A stretch of 64,000 bases of DNA. Origin: Treponema bryantii NK4A124 (GTDB lineage Bacteria > Spirochaetota > Spirochaetia > Treponematales > Treponemataceae). Under the pieces are notes generated by a model, which worked only from the letters and a program-made list of their open reading frames with translations, had not been told where the DNA came from and did no database searches. Position numbers and translations under genes: made by a program. Where the stretch lies: assembly GCF_000421345.1 (NCBI RefSeq), contig NZ_ATWV01000005.1, forward strand, positions 62,001 through 126,000, read 5' to 3'. How positions within the stretch are numbered: position 1 is the stretch's first letter; each line of letters opens with the position of its first letter. This document shows, piece by piece, positions 19,701 to 27,046 of the stretch.

Positions 19701-22700
19701 TAGAGCTATTACTTAATTCTACGGCTTTTCCAGTTCCCGCTTTAATTGTTGTAGTTCCATTTACAGTTAATGCGCTGTTAGTGGTTACAGGTTTTGAAAT
19801 GATGAGATTGTTGAATACTCCGCTGTTCCAGTTGGTAAGAGTAGATGAAACAGCGTCATCATAATATTCTACAGAACCGGTTCCGTTATTTATTGTACCT
19901 GTAACAGAAACAGTTTCATTTCCCTTAAGAAGAACTTTTCCGTTATTTGTGATGCTGTTTACTGAGAGGTCTTTACCATTCAGATTCAGGCTGCCGGTAT
20001 CGGCAATAGTTATTGTTCCAAAATCATCGGTAGCATATGAGATATCAACATCATCCGCTAATTCTGGTGTTCCGCCAGCCGGTATACTTATGATTGTGCC
20101 TTTTCCTGGAACAGAAGCAGGTGACCAGTTGCCTGCAATAGCCCATGAGGAATCTACATTTCCTGTCCAGGTATAAGTATTGCCAGGGAAAGCCCAGTTT
20201 GAGTTTCCGCCGTTATCTGTACTTCCAGTTGTGGTAAAGATAACTCCACTTGTAGTAGAGTTGTTGTTGTATGAGTTTGTTACAGAAAGATTTTCTAAGG
20301 TTGCTGGATTAGCACAAATAATGTTCCATGTTCCTGATCCTTCTGGAACAAGATTCAGTTTATTTCCGCTGGTTCCTGAAAGTGCAAGTGTACCATTTAC
20401 AGTTTGAGTTTTTCCTGCTTCAAAAGAAATAGTTTTTCCACCAAGACCTGTAGCCGTAAAATCATTAAAGGAATTATCGCCGTTAATGATAAGAGAACGT
20501 GATGTTGAAAAATTATAAAAACTTTGAGGTGAGGCGGGGCCTGTAACAGTTACGGCGCTGTCAGCTGTTCCTCCAATCTGGACTGTGCCGCTTGAGTGTG
20601 TAAAAGTTGTTCCCGATAAATCAAGATTTGATTCAAAAATACTTGTGCCGCTGGAAAGGGTGAGATTTGCGCTTGTTCCAGAATAAGCGCCCTTAAAGAT
20701 TGCAGCACCGTTACAGGTAATTGTTCCACTTGAATTGTTAACAGCGTCACCAAAAGTAACTGCTCCAGGACAAGTAATTAAACCACTGTTTGTTACAGCA
20801 GGTGAAACAGTAATTCCAGCTTTAAGCTCTGCTTTTGAACCAGAAGAAAGAGAAATAGTTTTTCCTGTTCCACTTATAGCAGAAACATCAAAAGTAAGTT
20901 TTTGTGAATTGGTCTGAATTGAAGTAGTAGTGGCAGCAAATTCAATTTCATCAAGGGTGATGCTGTTATCACTTGTAGCTGTGCTTTTAAAAAGCGGTGT
21001 GTCTATTATTAGTTTTTGGCTGCCTGTTATGGTATTTGCAAAATCAATTTCTGAATCTGATTTTATTGTAGCAAGATTATTTATCTGAAGAGTATTGTTG
21101 TAAGTTTGAGTACTGCTTGTTGTAATGCCTGTACATCCGGAAGCAAGACTAGCCGGGCCGTTTACTTCAAGACTTGTAATTGCCGTGCTCGCACCAACAA
21201 CTCCGTTGAAACTAATCGAAGAAGATCCTGAATTGAGGGTCAAAGAGCTGGCGCCATTAATGGCAGAAAAAGCTTGAGTTCCTGTAGTAGTAATTGCGTT
21301 GCCGCTTCCGGCAAGTGAAAGACTTCCAAGTTCAACTGAAGTTGAATCAATTATTCCTGATGAAAGAATTACTTCTTTTGTTGTGCTTCCTAATTGAACA
21401 GCCTGTGCCTGTAAAGTTCCTGTAATTTGAGTAATACCATTTGTGTGTGTAAAATTACCGTTTATTTCAGCACCAGCATTAAATGTGATTTTTCCTGTAT
21501 GAGTTGCGGCATTTGTAAATGTAGTAAATTCCGGAGTGTTGGCAAATATGGTTTCTGTACCACGTGTGATTGTAAAAGCATCAATCTCGCAGCTGCCGTT
21601 TATTGTAAGTGTACCGGAACCTGTTTTGTTTTCCTGTATGTTTGAGTAGTGATTATTTCCAGCCGCGAATACCTGATTTTCGGTTCCTGTAAAAATCAGA
21701 TTTCCTGTACCTGTAATATCTGCGGTAGAAGTTACATCCTTTGAAACAGAAATATTTCCAGAATTATTTATTGCTGCGTTATTTGTAAAGTCTCCGGCTG
21801 TGATGCTTCCGGAATTTGCGAGTGTGCCTTTATTAATTAAGGAGTCTGTTTTGATTTTTCCACCGGCTCCTATGGTAAGTTCAGAGCCTGTTGCATTTAA
21901 GTTTACAGATTTTAATGCAACTGCAGATATATCACTTGTAAGATTTGGATAGGAAGAAACGCCGCCTGGAATTATGGCATTCATATTCTTTGCAGGAATA
22001 CCATTTGTCCAGTTTGAAATATTATTCCAGGCGTTGTCTCCGGCCGAACCAGTCCAGGTAGTATCTGCTGACTGTTGTGTGTAAAAGAGCGGAGTTCCAA
22101 GAAGCGTTGCTGTTGTTGTTCCTTCGTATAAAGCAAGACTGATACCATGACCTGGTTCTATTGATTCTGGCAATTCTACAGTAATTGTCATTGTGCTGGC
22201 AGCCGGGGAATTTGATAAAGTTGTTGCATCGGTGTTTATTGCTGTTCCATTGACTTTATAAGTTTCTCCTGTGCCGGTAAAAGTTGCCTTAAAAGTAATA
22301 TCTGTAAAATCTACAGGTACTGGAGGTGTGTCTGAGGTCTGACTTGAAATAGTGATTGTTATAGTGGCACCTGGGGCAGGTACTCCGCTTGAAGTAATAG
22401 TGTAAGTGCCGCTCGCAACTGTAGGTTGTATAGCACCTGTAAATGTGAGTGTATTACCTGTTCCGTAAGAAGTATTATAATTAGCTGGTATTGTAAATGA
22501 GCTTGAACCGGTTCCATCAACAGTTGTTTTTCCTTCACCATTTGTAAGCAGCATATCCGAAACCGAAATATTTGTGTTATTAAGATAAAGGGAGTTTTCT
22601 CCGTCATCATTTGTATCGAATTGAGATGTGGTCAAAGAACCGTTTTGTAAAACCAGATTTCCGACGTCAGTTTGTCCAAGTCGAAGTCTTGTATTGATAT

Positions 22701-23007
22701 CTAAGGCTTTCCCATTAAGATTAAGAGTTACTGTATTAGCAGCTCCTGTTAAAATAAACAGATTGTCAATTTCTACATAATCTGAAAGTGTGATAGTTAC
22801 ATTAGCTGATAATGTAACAGTATCAGTAGCTTGAGGAACACCAGTAGGGCTCCAGTTTCCGGCAGTATTCCAGTCGTTATTACCAGCATTACCGGTCCAT
22901 GTTCTATCTGCTGCGCTCAAGCTCACACACAACATCATAAAAATGGTGATAAAAACGAGGAGTTTTGTTGAGAAATGAGCTTTTATTTTTTGCAGACAGT
23001 TATCCAT
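13768..23007 (-). CDS. Giant secreted repeat protein (3079 residues) with C-terminal FlgD/T9SS-like beta domain
   Basis: A signal peptide (to about residue 32, ending SLSAAD) is followed by three TWTG...W...NW-x-P motifs at about residues 35, 316 and 944, which start beta-rich modules. Residues from about 400 to 1750 are Ser/Thr/Gly/Ala-rich beta-helix-like repeats; a module of about 185 residues with ITTxGxQxYN...LTISSGTKPITF...LVIT occurs twice around 1290 and 1475. Residues about 1800-2950 are non-repetitive, with Asp/Asn-rich patches and pieces resembling bacterial Ig-like modules. The last ~75 residues (GNLTVCVMTLDG, YYYTWNGKNRNGKAVARGMYFVRV) resemble the FlgD Ig-like domain found at C-termini of surface proteins. 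Probably a cell-surface adhesin or fibre; no catalytic domain recognised. Confidence 0.8.
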   Translation of the reverse strand: MDNCLQKIKAHFSTKLLVFITIFMMLCVSLSAADRTWTGNAGNNDWNTAGNWSPTGVPQATDTVTLSANVTITLSDYVEIDNLFILTGAANTVTLNLNGKALDINTRLRLGQTDVGNLVLQNGSLTTSQFDTNDDGENSLYLNNTNISVSDMLLTNGEGKTTVDGTGSSSFTIPANYNTSYGTGNTLTFTGAIQPTVASGTYTITSSGVPAPGATITITISSQTSDTPPVPVDFTDITFKATFTGTGETYKVNGTAINTDATTLSNSPAASTMTITVELPESIEPGHGISLALYEGTTTATLLGTPLFYTQQSADTTWTGSAGDNAWNNISNWTNGIPAKNMNAIIPGGVSSYPNLTSDISAVALKSVNLNATGSELTIGAGGKIKTDSLINKGTLANSGSITAGDFTNNAAINNSGNISVSKDVTSTADITGTGNLIFTGTENQVFAAGNNHYSNIQENKTGSGTLTINGSCEIDAFTITRGTETIFANTPEFTTFTNAATHTGKITFNAGAEINGNFTHTNGITQITGTLQAQAVQLGSTTKEVILSSGIIDSTSVELGSLSLAGSGNAITTTGTQAFSAINGASSLTLNSGSSSISFNGVVGASTAITSLEVNGPASLASGCTGITTSSTQTYNNTLQINNLATIKSDSEIDFANTITGSQKLIIDTPLFKSTATSDNSITLDEIEFAATTTSIQTNSQKLTFDVSAISGTGKTISLSSGSKAELKAGITVSPAVTNSGLITCPGAVTFGDAVNNSSGTITCNGAAIFKGAYSGTSANLTLSSGTSIFESNLDLSGTTFTHSSGTVQIGGTADSAVTVTGPASPQSFYNFSTSRSLIINGDNSFNDFTATGLGGKTISFEAGKTQTVNGTLALSGTSGNKLNLVPEGSGTWNIICANPATLENLSVTNSYNNNSTTSGVIFTTTGSTDNGGNSNWAFPGNTYTWTGNVDSSWAIAGNWSPASVPGKGTIISIPAGGTPELADDVDISYATDDFGTITIADTGSLNLNGKDLSVNSITNNGKVLLKGNETVSVTGTINNGTGSVEYYDDAVSSTLTNWNSGVFNNLIISKPVTTNSALTVNGTTTIKAGTGKAVELSNSSNQFSGTVTAGSTDSPAFIAGAVSLKGATSITIADKANADSLNIDCAVIKIQNVTTSGDHTYNGAVTISGTTTLKAPASKTIQFNGTVTGASSASLTIADPAGGSTAAATTFKGNVSSLVSLSTKNVVFDSASDISITTSGTQIYDGTVSLGAPQVSISASSTTFYGAVTEASGSSAELSITGPLTIDANCTAITTTGDQTYNGAVSIASTTTSEPTISSSAGKLSFNNSLTLAQDLTLSATDGTNGGVYFTDATKNVSGNKILTISSGTKPITFDCTAGTTTASLGQLVITNTTTGLLTFNKGGVLGNNFTYTAGPTSLKETLKVTGTVETGALTLTGTTKIDASTSITFKGNINGTAASTTLETVGAVFIDGSCSTITTSGNQIYNNAVTVQSTATSAPAISSTSGSLTFKNSLNLNKDLSLTAINAANGGVSFTNASANVSSAANTLTISSGTKPITFSGTAGTAAAKLNQLVITGTTGNLTFSKGGNLGSDFSYTGGLINLTNSFSVTGSLTTAALTTTGTATISTTTTQNYTGAVNSATLNLDNATDITFGSTVNASTLSIKTAASTSFNGSVTISNFKDDASHTGAISFNKGGSITTIGTGAAGTIYTNGTVSIGDSTTPTLTLDSNFTHTAGPTNITGILTATGKNIYLANTTGTPVTINCSNLILSGSFGSTSGNGTANLNCFVQLSPSSNADFGNVAAVGTTHDTISISENLIITGSSTAGITIKGKTNVSENLVLYKGPVTANADINVTKDILVLGNETGHPYSETNNTTGVANEYSYIANRSSLSWTEGLSWSKANYIPESYPNLPDGSSLPATSTYSATLSVVAGTTISAGKNFYANGTSLTGTGTWKLQLPDLTTPTNGFAEAYHSVVSYCNVICNGGTSTQYTDGSKARLVTLDCTEGVANSNHNVDFDEFIITAAYTVRDNAIRINFNRPVRFHSHTIENLKFHDQNDNANGTFTGFFSQPDCTSSSSLAVGASFPHEEIAGTTYYYCYIQASNQNSSPLGAWNTDATGKNGEPNSNSSDRNGVHHTTRPCLDFPRALSTMPFILTDIWGKRLNNYSVRPSATATEPAYGGTGSTHDVEDKTGPVLWTVRTGQELHDAYDTATGEASQHSYDSHNFLEFRYSEPVTFNSDSISNNAENIQVTDSFGAIQENIATSSPQTLSFAGLAKISDSILYTGSQGSANKYMNALYRNDDYSIRLSIAGWTDGTVTDYAGNEYKKWPGYIEYASQFTGKVVSAISDTNTMVQDKAVIPNSQIKYPVNPTEPHVQANSTGLLAAPSPDTYSEWDLSSPVFTPLRFSKETEWGEQEMSEAIGNTNGSGSTLDRIDFHFFDNTPSYTTSDEAEWFTEIGWCNPGSEASKANLKAPDYSYAADIIGGARPFASDAVRTTGGIRFSTKANISPAFKYSTSPNNPSPSTDFQTGIANLHTTVVSQLFTGSSAPMRPANDPDGLYLGLGLSDSNLSVDTTFAFSYNDLLGYLTDLAGNRLRNKTSKTIDRTPPSFDVIISPVDSKSIYIIFVKQIVTDSSKVKFRDDSGTAIFNTPYPDFTNILPRCFRIISIDAGGNTIVSTENQIDTSVPAEIIENFSNDSFTCIKLATIKEIDIESLKNCYVQLITPAEYPQTGSDPLTNNTGSRVTLIQDYLGNYMSMYSAHALSDFAVNYVNPLYAYSTDMIYEGEPIMNGLYEAGSWAVHNWNADQQNYGTLPAGYPASIVADTKANDKIRIYLSPSPDAESVSSQMNTDFGTNFRIWLPDLTDGSFRALAAANNTNFVYTDGSLTQENSANSIFNLSKETVSAWENKSQISFMFGLMEDENNPVRIYNNPYYDVSTDKFNLSLSIPVPLYSLRMQDTTDLNTLDLWSFKIKAITSQRGGVTILNNVINASNEEKTVVIVDMPEDGNLTVCVMTLDGNIITYLNRGNTKAGEYYYTWNGKNRNGKAVARGMYFVRVLGGGIDETRKVMVVK

Positions 23008-23135
23008 ATCTTCTATATTATTATCGGCTATTTATTGTATCATATATAGAAGATTTTTCTACAATTAACAGGGGAAATAGGGGACTTTCCTTCTATAAAA
23101 ATAATTCAGATGGTGGTATTCTAGTATTATACAAA

Positions 23136-23219
23136 GTCATTCCGAACTTGTTTCGGAATCTTTTATAATAGATCCTGAATCAAGTTCAGGATGACGCCTG
23201 AATCAAGTTCAGGATGACG
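23136..23219. repeat. Family 3 palindromes, three units
   Basis: GTCATTCCGAACTTGTTTCGGAATC is followed by two near-identical tandem CCTGAATCAAGTTCAGGATGAC units. They lie upstream of the GH43 gene, and the last ends about 17 bases before its start codon. Confidence 0.85.
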
Positions 23220-23236
23220 GTTATTTTGAGGATGTC

Positions 23237-24847
23237 ATGGCCACACGTATTATCAATCCAATTCTCCCGGGATTTTATCCGGATCCTTCTATATGTGAAG
23301 CGGGGGGGTATTATTATCTTGTATGCTCTTCTTTTTCTTATTTTCCGGGGTTGCCGGTATTTAAGAGCAAGAATCTTGTTTCCTGGGAGCAGATTGGAAA
23401 TGTGATTGACCGGCCGGAGCAGCTGGATTTTACCGGTCAGGGTGTTTCTCGGGGGCTTTTTGCGCCTACAATCCGCTTTCATGAGGGAAAATTTTATTGC
23501 ATTTGTACTCAGGTTGATAAAATCGGGAACTTTTTTGTTACGGCTGATCATCCGGAAGGTCCCTGGTCTAATCCAATCCAAATTGAAGGCGCGGAAGGTA
23601 TAGACCCGTCTCTTTTTTTTGATGATGACGGTACAGTCTGGTATGCGGGAACCCGGCCTGCTCCGGAAGGTCCTAAGTATGAAGGCAACTGGGAAATCTG
23701 GATTCAGAAAATTGATTTGAATACGGGTAAGCTTTACGGCGACTCAAAAGGAATCTGGCGGGGGGCGCTGAAAAACTGTGTCTGGCCCGAAGGTCCGCAT
23801 ATCTATAAAGTAAATGGAATGTATTATCTGCTGCATGCGGAAGGCGGCACAGGGGCTAATCATGCTGTTTGTGTTGCCCGCTGCCAGACTATAGACGGGG
23901 AGTGGGAAGGTAAGCCTTCTAATCCGATTTTGACCCATCGAAATCTTGGAAATACTGCCCGCATCCGCAATGTTGGCCATGCCGACCTTGTCTGCGCTGA
24001 TAATAAATGGTGGATGTGCTGTCTTGCAAGCCGGCCTTATGGTGAAGCTGGACACCGTTTCTGTAATATGGGACGGGAAACCTTCCTTGTTCCTGTTATC
24101 TGGGAGGATGACTGGCCGGTTGCGAGCTGGGAGACAGGCCTTGTTGAAAATGCCTACAGTCTTAGCGGCCACGTTGTAGCGCGTGATTATGATGATGCGG
24201 ATGCTGTTTCTTTCCCTGCTGTAGATGATTTTAATTCAGATGAACTTGATTCTTACTGGTTGAGTCTTCGCAGACCTGCCGGCGACTTCTGTAATTGCAA
24301 AGAAGAATCAGGAATGCTAAGAATTTATGGCGGAGAAAGTGTTACAGGAAATGGAAATGTTTCTATGATTTTACGCCGGCAGACAGGTTTCAGTTATGAG
24401 GCTAGTGCAAAGCTTACAGCTCATTTTGATGAAAATGAAGATGCTACGGGTCTTATTCTCTTCCAGAATGAAAGTTATAACTACCGCCTGCAAATTGTTC
24501 TTAAGGGAAAAATTATTGTTCTGCAGCTTGTAAGAACTCAAGGCGGGGAAGAGACTGTTCTTGCAGAAGAGGTAATGACTGGGGGACGTAAGGTTGCACC
24601 AATTACTCTTCGTATAGTTGCAGAGCATCAGAAACTGCGTTTTGAGTATGGCCCTGATGAACGTAACCTTATGCTGCTTGCAGAAAATATTGATGCTACA
24701 ATTTTGAGTACAGAGGTTGCTGGTGGATTTGTTGGAACTGTTGTCGGTATGTTTGCAGTATGTGGCGGCGACTATAAAGAAAAAAAGTTCTATGCAGATT
24801 TTGACTGGTTCCGCTACGAAAATAGTGGCAGAGAATGGATTTGTTAA
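23237..24847 (+). CDS. Glycoside hydrolase family 43 (beta-xylosidase/arabinofuranosidase type)
   Basis: The 536-residue enzyme has a five-blade propeller (1 to about 310) and a C-terminal concanavalin-like domain typical of GH43 beta-xylosidases (about 330-536). The three acids are present: Asp16 in NPILPGFYPDPSI, the Asp of EGIDPSLFFDDDG (about 126), and the general acid Glu of WPEGPHIYK (about 185). There is no signal peptide, so it should act inside the cell on imported xylo- or arabino-oligosaccharides. It is followed after 72 bases by an acetylesterase, a logical partner for acetylated xylan fragments. The start is preceded by GAGGATGTC. Confidence 0.88.
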   Translation: MATRIINPILPGFYPDPSICEAGGYYYLVCSSFSYFPGLPVFKSKNLVSWEQIGNVIDRPEQLDFTGQGVSRGLFAPTIRFHEGKFYCICTQVDKIGNFFVTADHPEGPWSNPIQIEGAEGIDPSLFFDDDGTVWYAGTRPAPEGPKYEGNWEIWIQKIDLNTGKLYGDSKGIWRGALKNCVWPEGPHIYKVNGMYYLLHAEGGTGANHAVCVARCQTIDGEWEGKPSNPILTHRNLGNTARIRNVGHADLVCADNKWWMCCLASRPYGEAGHRFCNMGRETFLVPVIWEDDWPVASWETGLVENAYSLSGHVVARDYDDADAVSFPAVDDFNSDELDSYWLSLRRPAGDFCNCKEESGMLRIYGGESVTGNGNVSMILRRQTGFSYEASAKLTAHFDENEDATGLILFQNESYNYRLQIVLKGKIIVLQLVRTQGGEETVLAEEVMTGGRKVAPITLRIVAEHQKLRFEYGPDERNLMLLAENIDATILSTEVAGGFVGTVVGMFAVCGGDYKEKKFYADFDWFRYENSGREWIC

Positions 24848-24862
24848 TGTATAATGATATAT

Positions 24863-24897
24863 GGTGGTTGAGTAGGCGAAGCCGTATCGAAACCACC
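24863..24897. repeat. Family 1 palindrome (copy C)
   Basis: GGTGGTTGAGT, inner stem GGC-GAA-GCC, then GTATCGAAACCACC. It lies between the GH43 and esterase genes just before the esterase ribosome site. Confidence 0.85.
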
Positions 24898-24919
24898 ATT
24901 GTCCTATAGGAGAAAAAAC

Positions 24920-27007
24920 GTGAAAGGTACTTTTAAGATTAAAGGAATTGTTGGCTCTGGAATGGTTCTGCAGCGAAATAAGATTAACTGCATTTATGGA
25001 ACGGCGGAGGTCTACTCTGACGTTATTATGGAATTCCGTGGCACTACTTCAATTACTCAGTCAGACGAGGACGGAAATTGGAAAATCGAATTCAGTCCCG
25101 GAGAAGCTGGGGGACCTTTCAGCATGAGAATTAAATGCGATGAGCATACCGTTGAGTTTAAGGACATCTACGTAGGCGAAGTCTGGGTAAGCTCGGGACA
25201 GTCGAATGCACAGCTGCCAATGGAGCGCCTTAAGTTTTCTTATCCGGAAGAATTCATGCAGCCAAGAAATGAGCGAATCCGCATGCTCACTGTGCCAATC
25301 AACTGGTCTCTCGATGGCGAGAAAGATGAAATAGTTGATGTTGGCTGGCAGTCTAATGCGGACGAAGGCACTAAAGCAGAAGGCTTAAGCAGCGGCGTAA
25401 ACTGGATTTGTGCTTCTCCGGAAACTCTGGGCGGAATGTCTGGTACCGGTTACTTTTTTGCAAAAAGACTTTCCAGCGAACTTGATGTTCCTGTTGGAAT
25501 TATCAATGCCAGTCAGGGCGGTTCTCCAATTGCATCCTGGCTTAGTCAGCAGGCCCTGGAAGAAATGGGCGATAAAAAAGAATATTTGAGTCAGATTGTT
25601 GAATATCTGGCAGAAGGCCGTGCTGCAGCAAAGCAGAAGGAAATGACCGAAAATAATGAGGAGTGGAACAAAGAGCTTTACGGCGCTGCTAGCGCTCCTG
25701 AAAAAATGTACGATGAAGTTTGCGAGGAAGTTGACGGCTGGCGTGCTGTTCAGATTCCGGGTAATTTTGATGTTGAAAGTGCAGGCTTCTACTGGTTCAA
25801 AAAAGTAATTGAGCTTACAGCAGAACAGGTTCAGCATTTTAATACATTTAAAACCTGGCTCTGGATGGGAACTATTGTTGATGCTGATACGGCCTGGGTA
25901 AATGGTGTAAAGGTTGGTGAAACTCCTTACTGTTATCCTCCTCGCCGCTACCTGGTTCCGGCCGGTACTTTGCACGAGGGTAAAAACGTAATTGCACTTC
26001 GTGTTCAGAAAAACAGCAAAAACGGGCCTCTCCGCTTCTTTACAGAAAAGCCTTATTACTTATTTACTGATAATACTTTTGTTGCTCCTTGTGCTTACAG
26101 AAATCTTGAGGAGCGTACAGAATCCTTGTATCCGCTTGATGGGGAGCGAATTGATTTGAGCGGCGAGTGGAAGATGAAAGCAGATGCTCAGGTGCGAGAT
26201 TGTCCTCCGGGGATGTTCTTTGAATGGCTTCCTACAGCTCTTTACAATTCTATGCTGGCACCTTGTTTTAAGCATGCAATTGCAGGCGCCCTCTGGTATC
26301 AGGGAGAATCTGATGCCGGCCGTCCTGCTGAGTACAAGGATCTGCTCCTTAAACTGATTGATTTGTGGCGTCATAAGTTTGTTTACGGTTCAAAGAATCT
26401 TCCATTTGTGATTGTTCAGCTTCCTAACTGGAGCGATGGCTGGAATGAAGATTCTGCAAATAAAGATGGCGGCTGGGCAAATATCCGCCAGGTTCAATCT
26501 GATGTTGCAGAAATTGCTGGAGACACAGGCCTTGTTGTCGCAATTGATGCGGGTGAATGGAACGACCTTCACCCGGAAAAGAAAAAGACTATCGGTTCCC
26601 GTGCGGCTAAAGAGGCCTTGAGAATTGCCTACGGTAAGAGCTTTATCTCTCCTTCGCCAAAGGCTGACTACTGCGAATATAAGCATGGCCGCTACCGAGT
26701 TCGCTTTGACTGCGGAAACTCTGCCTTAGTGGCTCACACTGTGCGCGGCAAGCGTGCCGACCTTAATACAGAAAGCAAGGATAAGGCTGTTTACGGCTTT
26801 AGCCTTTTGTACAGCAAGAAGGGCGTAGAAGGTGTAATCGAAGCCGATGCCAAACTGATTGATGATTACACAGTTGAAGTTGATGTGCCTCGCGGAATCG
26901 GCGACGTGCTCGAACTCCGCTACCTCTGGGCAGACAGCCCGGCTCCGGTAAACCTCTATTCAAGAAACCAGCTGCCGGCCGTACCGTTTAGAATCATTCA
27001 GAAGTAA
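24920..27007 (+). CDS. SASA-family carbohydrate acetylesterase
   Basis: The family removes acetyl groups from sugars (sialate O-acetylesterases and related xylan deacetylases). Motifs: the nucleophile block VWVSSGQSNAQLPM around residue 100, ALWYQGESDAG around 455, and the Asp/His pair in NDLHPEKKK around 550. About 160 residues of jelly-roll-like insert (WLWMGTIVDADTAWVNG) sit between. There is no signal peptide, so it is probably cytoplasmic. The start is GTG at 24920, seven bases after AGGAGA; the upstream TTG at 24899 would include the ribosome site. Given the GH43 neighbour, acetylated xylo-oligosaccharides are a likelier substrate than sialic acid; this is inference. Confidence 0.85.
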   Translation: MKGTFKIKGIVGSGMVLQRNKINCIYGTAEVYSDVIMEFRGTTSITQSDEDGNWKIEFSPGEAGGPFSMRIKCDEHTVEFKDIYVGEVWVSSGQSNAQLPMERLKFSYPEEFMQPRNERIRMLTVPINWSLDGEKDEIVDVGWQSNADEGTKAEGLSSGVNWICASPETLGGMSGTGYFFAKRLSSELDVPVGIINASQGGSPIASWLSQQALEEMGDKKEYLSQIVEYLAEGRAAAKQKEMTENNEEWNKELYGAASAPEKMYDEVCEEVDGWRAVQIPGNFDVESAGFYWFKKVIELTAEQVQHFNTFKTWLWMGTIVDADTAWVNGVKVGETPYCYPPRRYLVPAGTLHEGKNVIALRVQKNSKNGPLRFFTEKPYYLFTDNTFVAPCAYRNLEERTESLYPLDGERIDLSGEWKMKADAQVRDCPPGMFFEWLPTALYNSMLAPCFKHAIAGALWYQGESDAGRPAEYKDLLLKLIDLWRHKFVYGSKNLPFVIVQLPNWSDGWNEDSANKDGGWANIRQVQSDVAEIAGDTGLVVAIDAGEWNDLHPEKKKTIGSRAAKEALRIAYGKSFISPSPKADYCEYKHGRYRVRFDCGNSALVAHTVRGKRADLNTESKDKAVYGFSLLYSKKGVEGVIEADAKLIDDYTVEVDVPRGIGDVLELRYLWADSPAPVNLYSRNQLPAVPFRIIQK

Positions 27008-27008
27008 A

Positions 27009-27046
27009 AAAAATAGCCGGCTCACATCAGTGAGTCGGCTATTTTT
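27009..27046. terminator. Bidirectional terminator between the esterase and purF-like genes
   Basis: AAAAATAGCCG pairs with CGGCTATTTTT, with an inner CTCA/TGAG stem. Both flanks give T tracts, one per strand. Confidence 0.9.

Noticed and set aside
13768-23007. Possible CRISPR-like or minisatellite periodicity in the giant gene
   Set aside because: The repeats are diverged protein-coding modules of about 185 residues, not short direct repeats with spacers.
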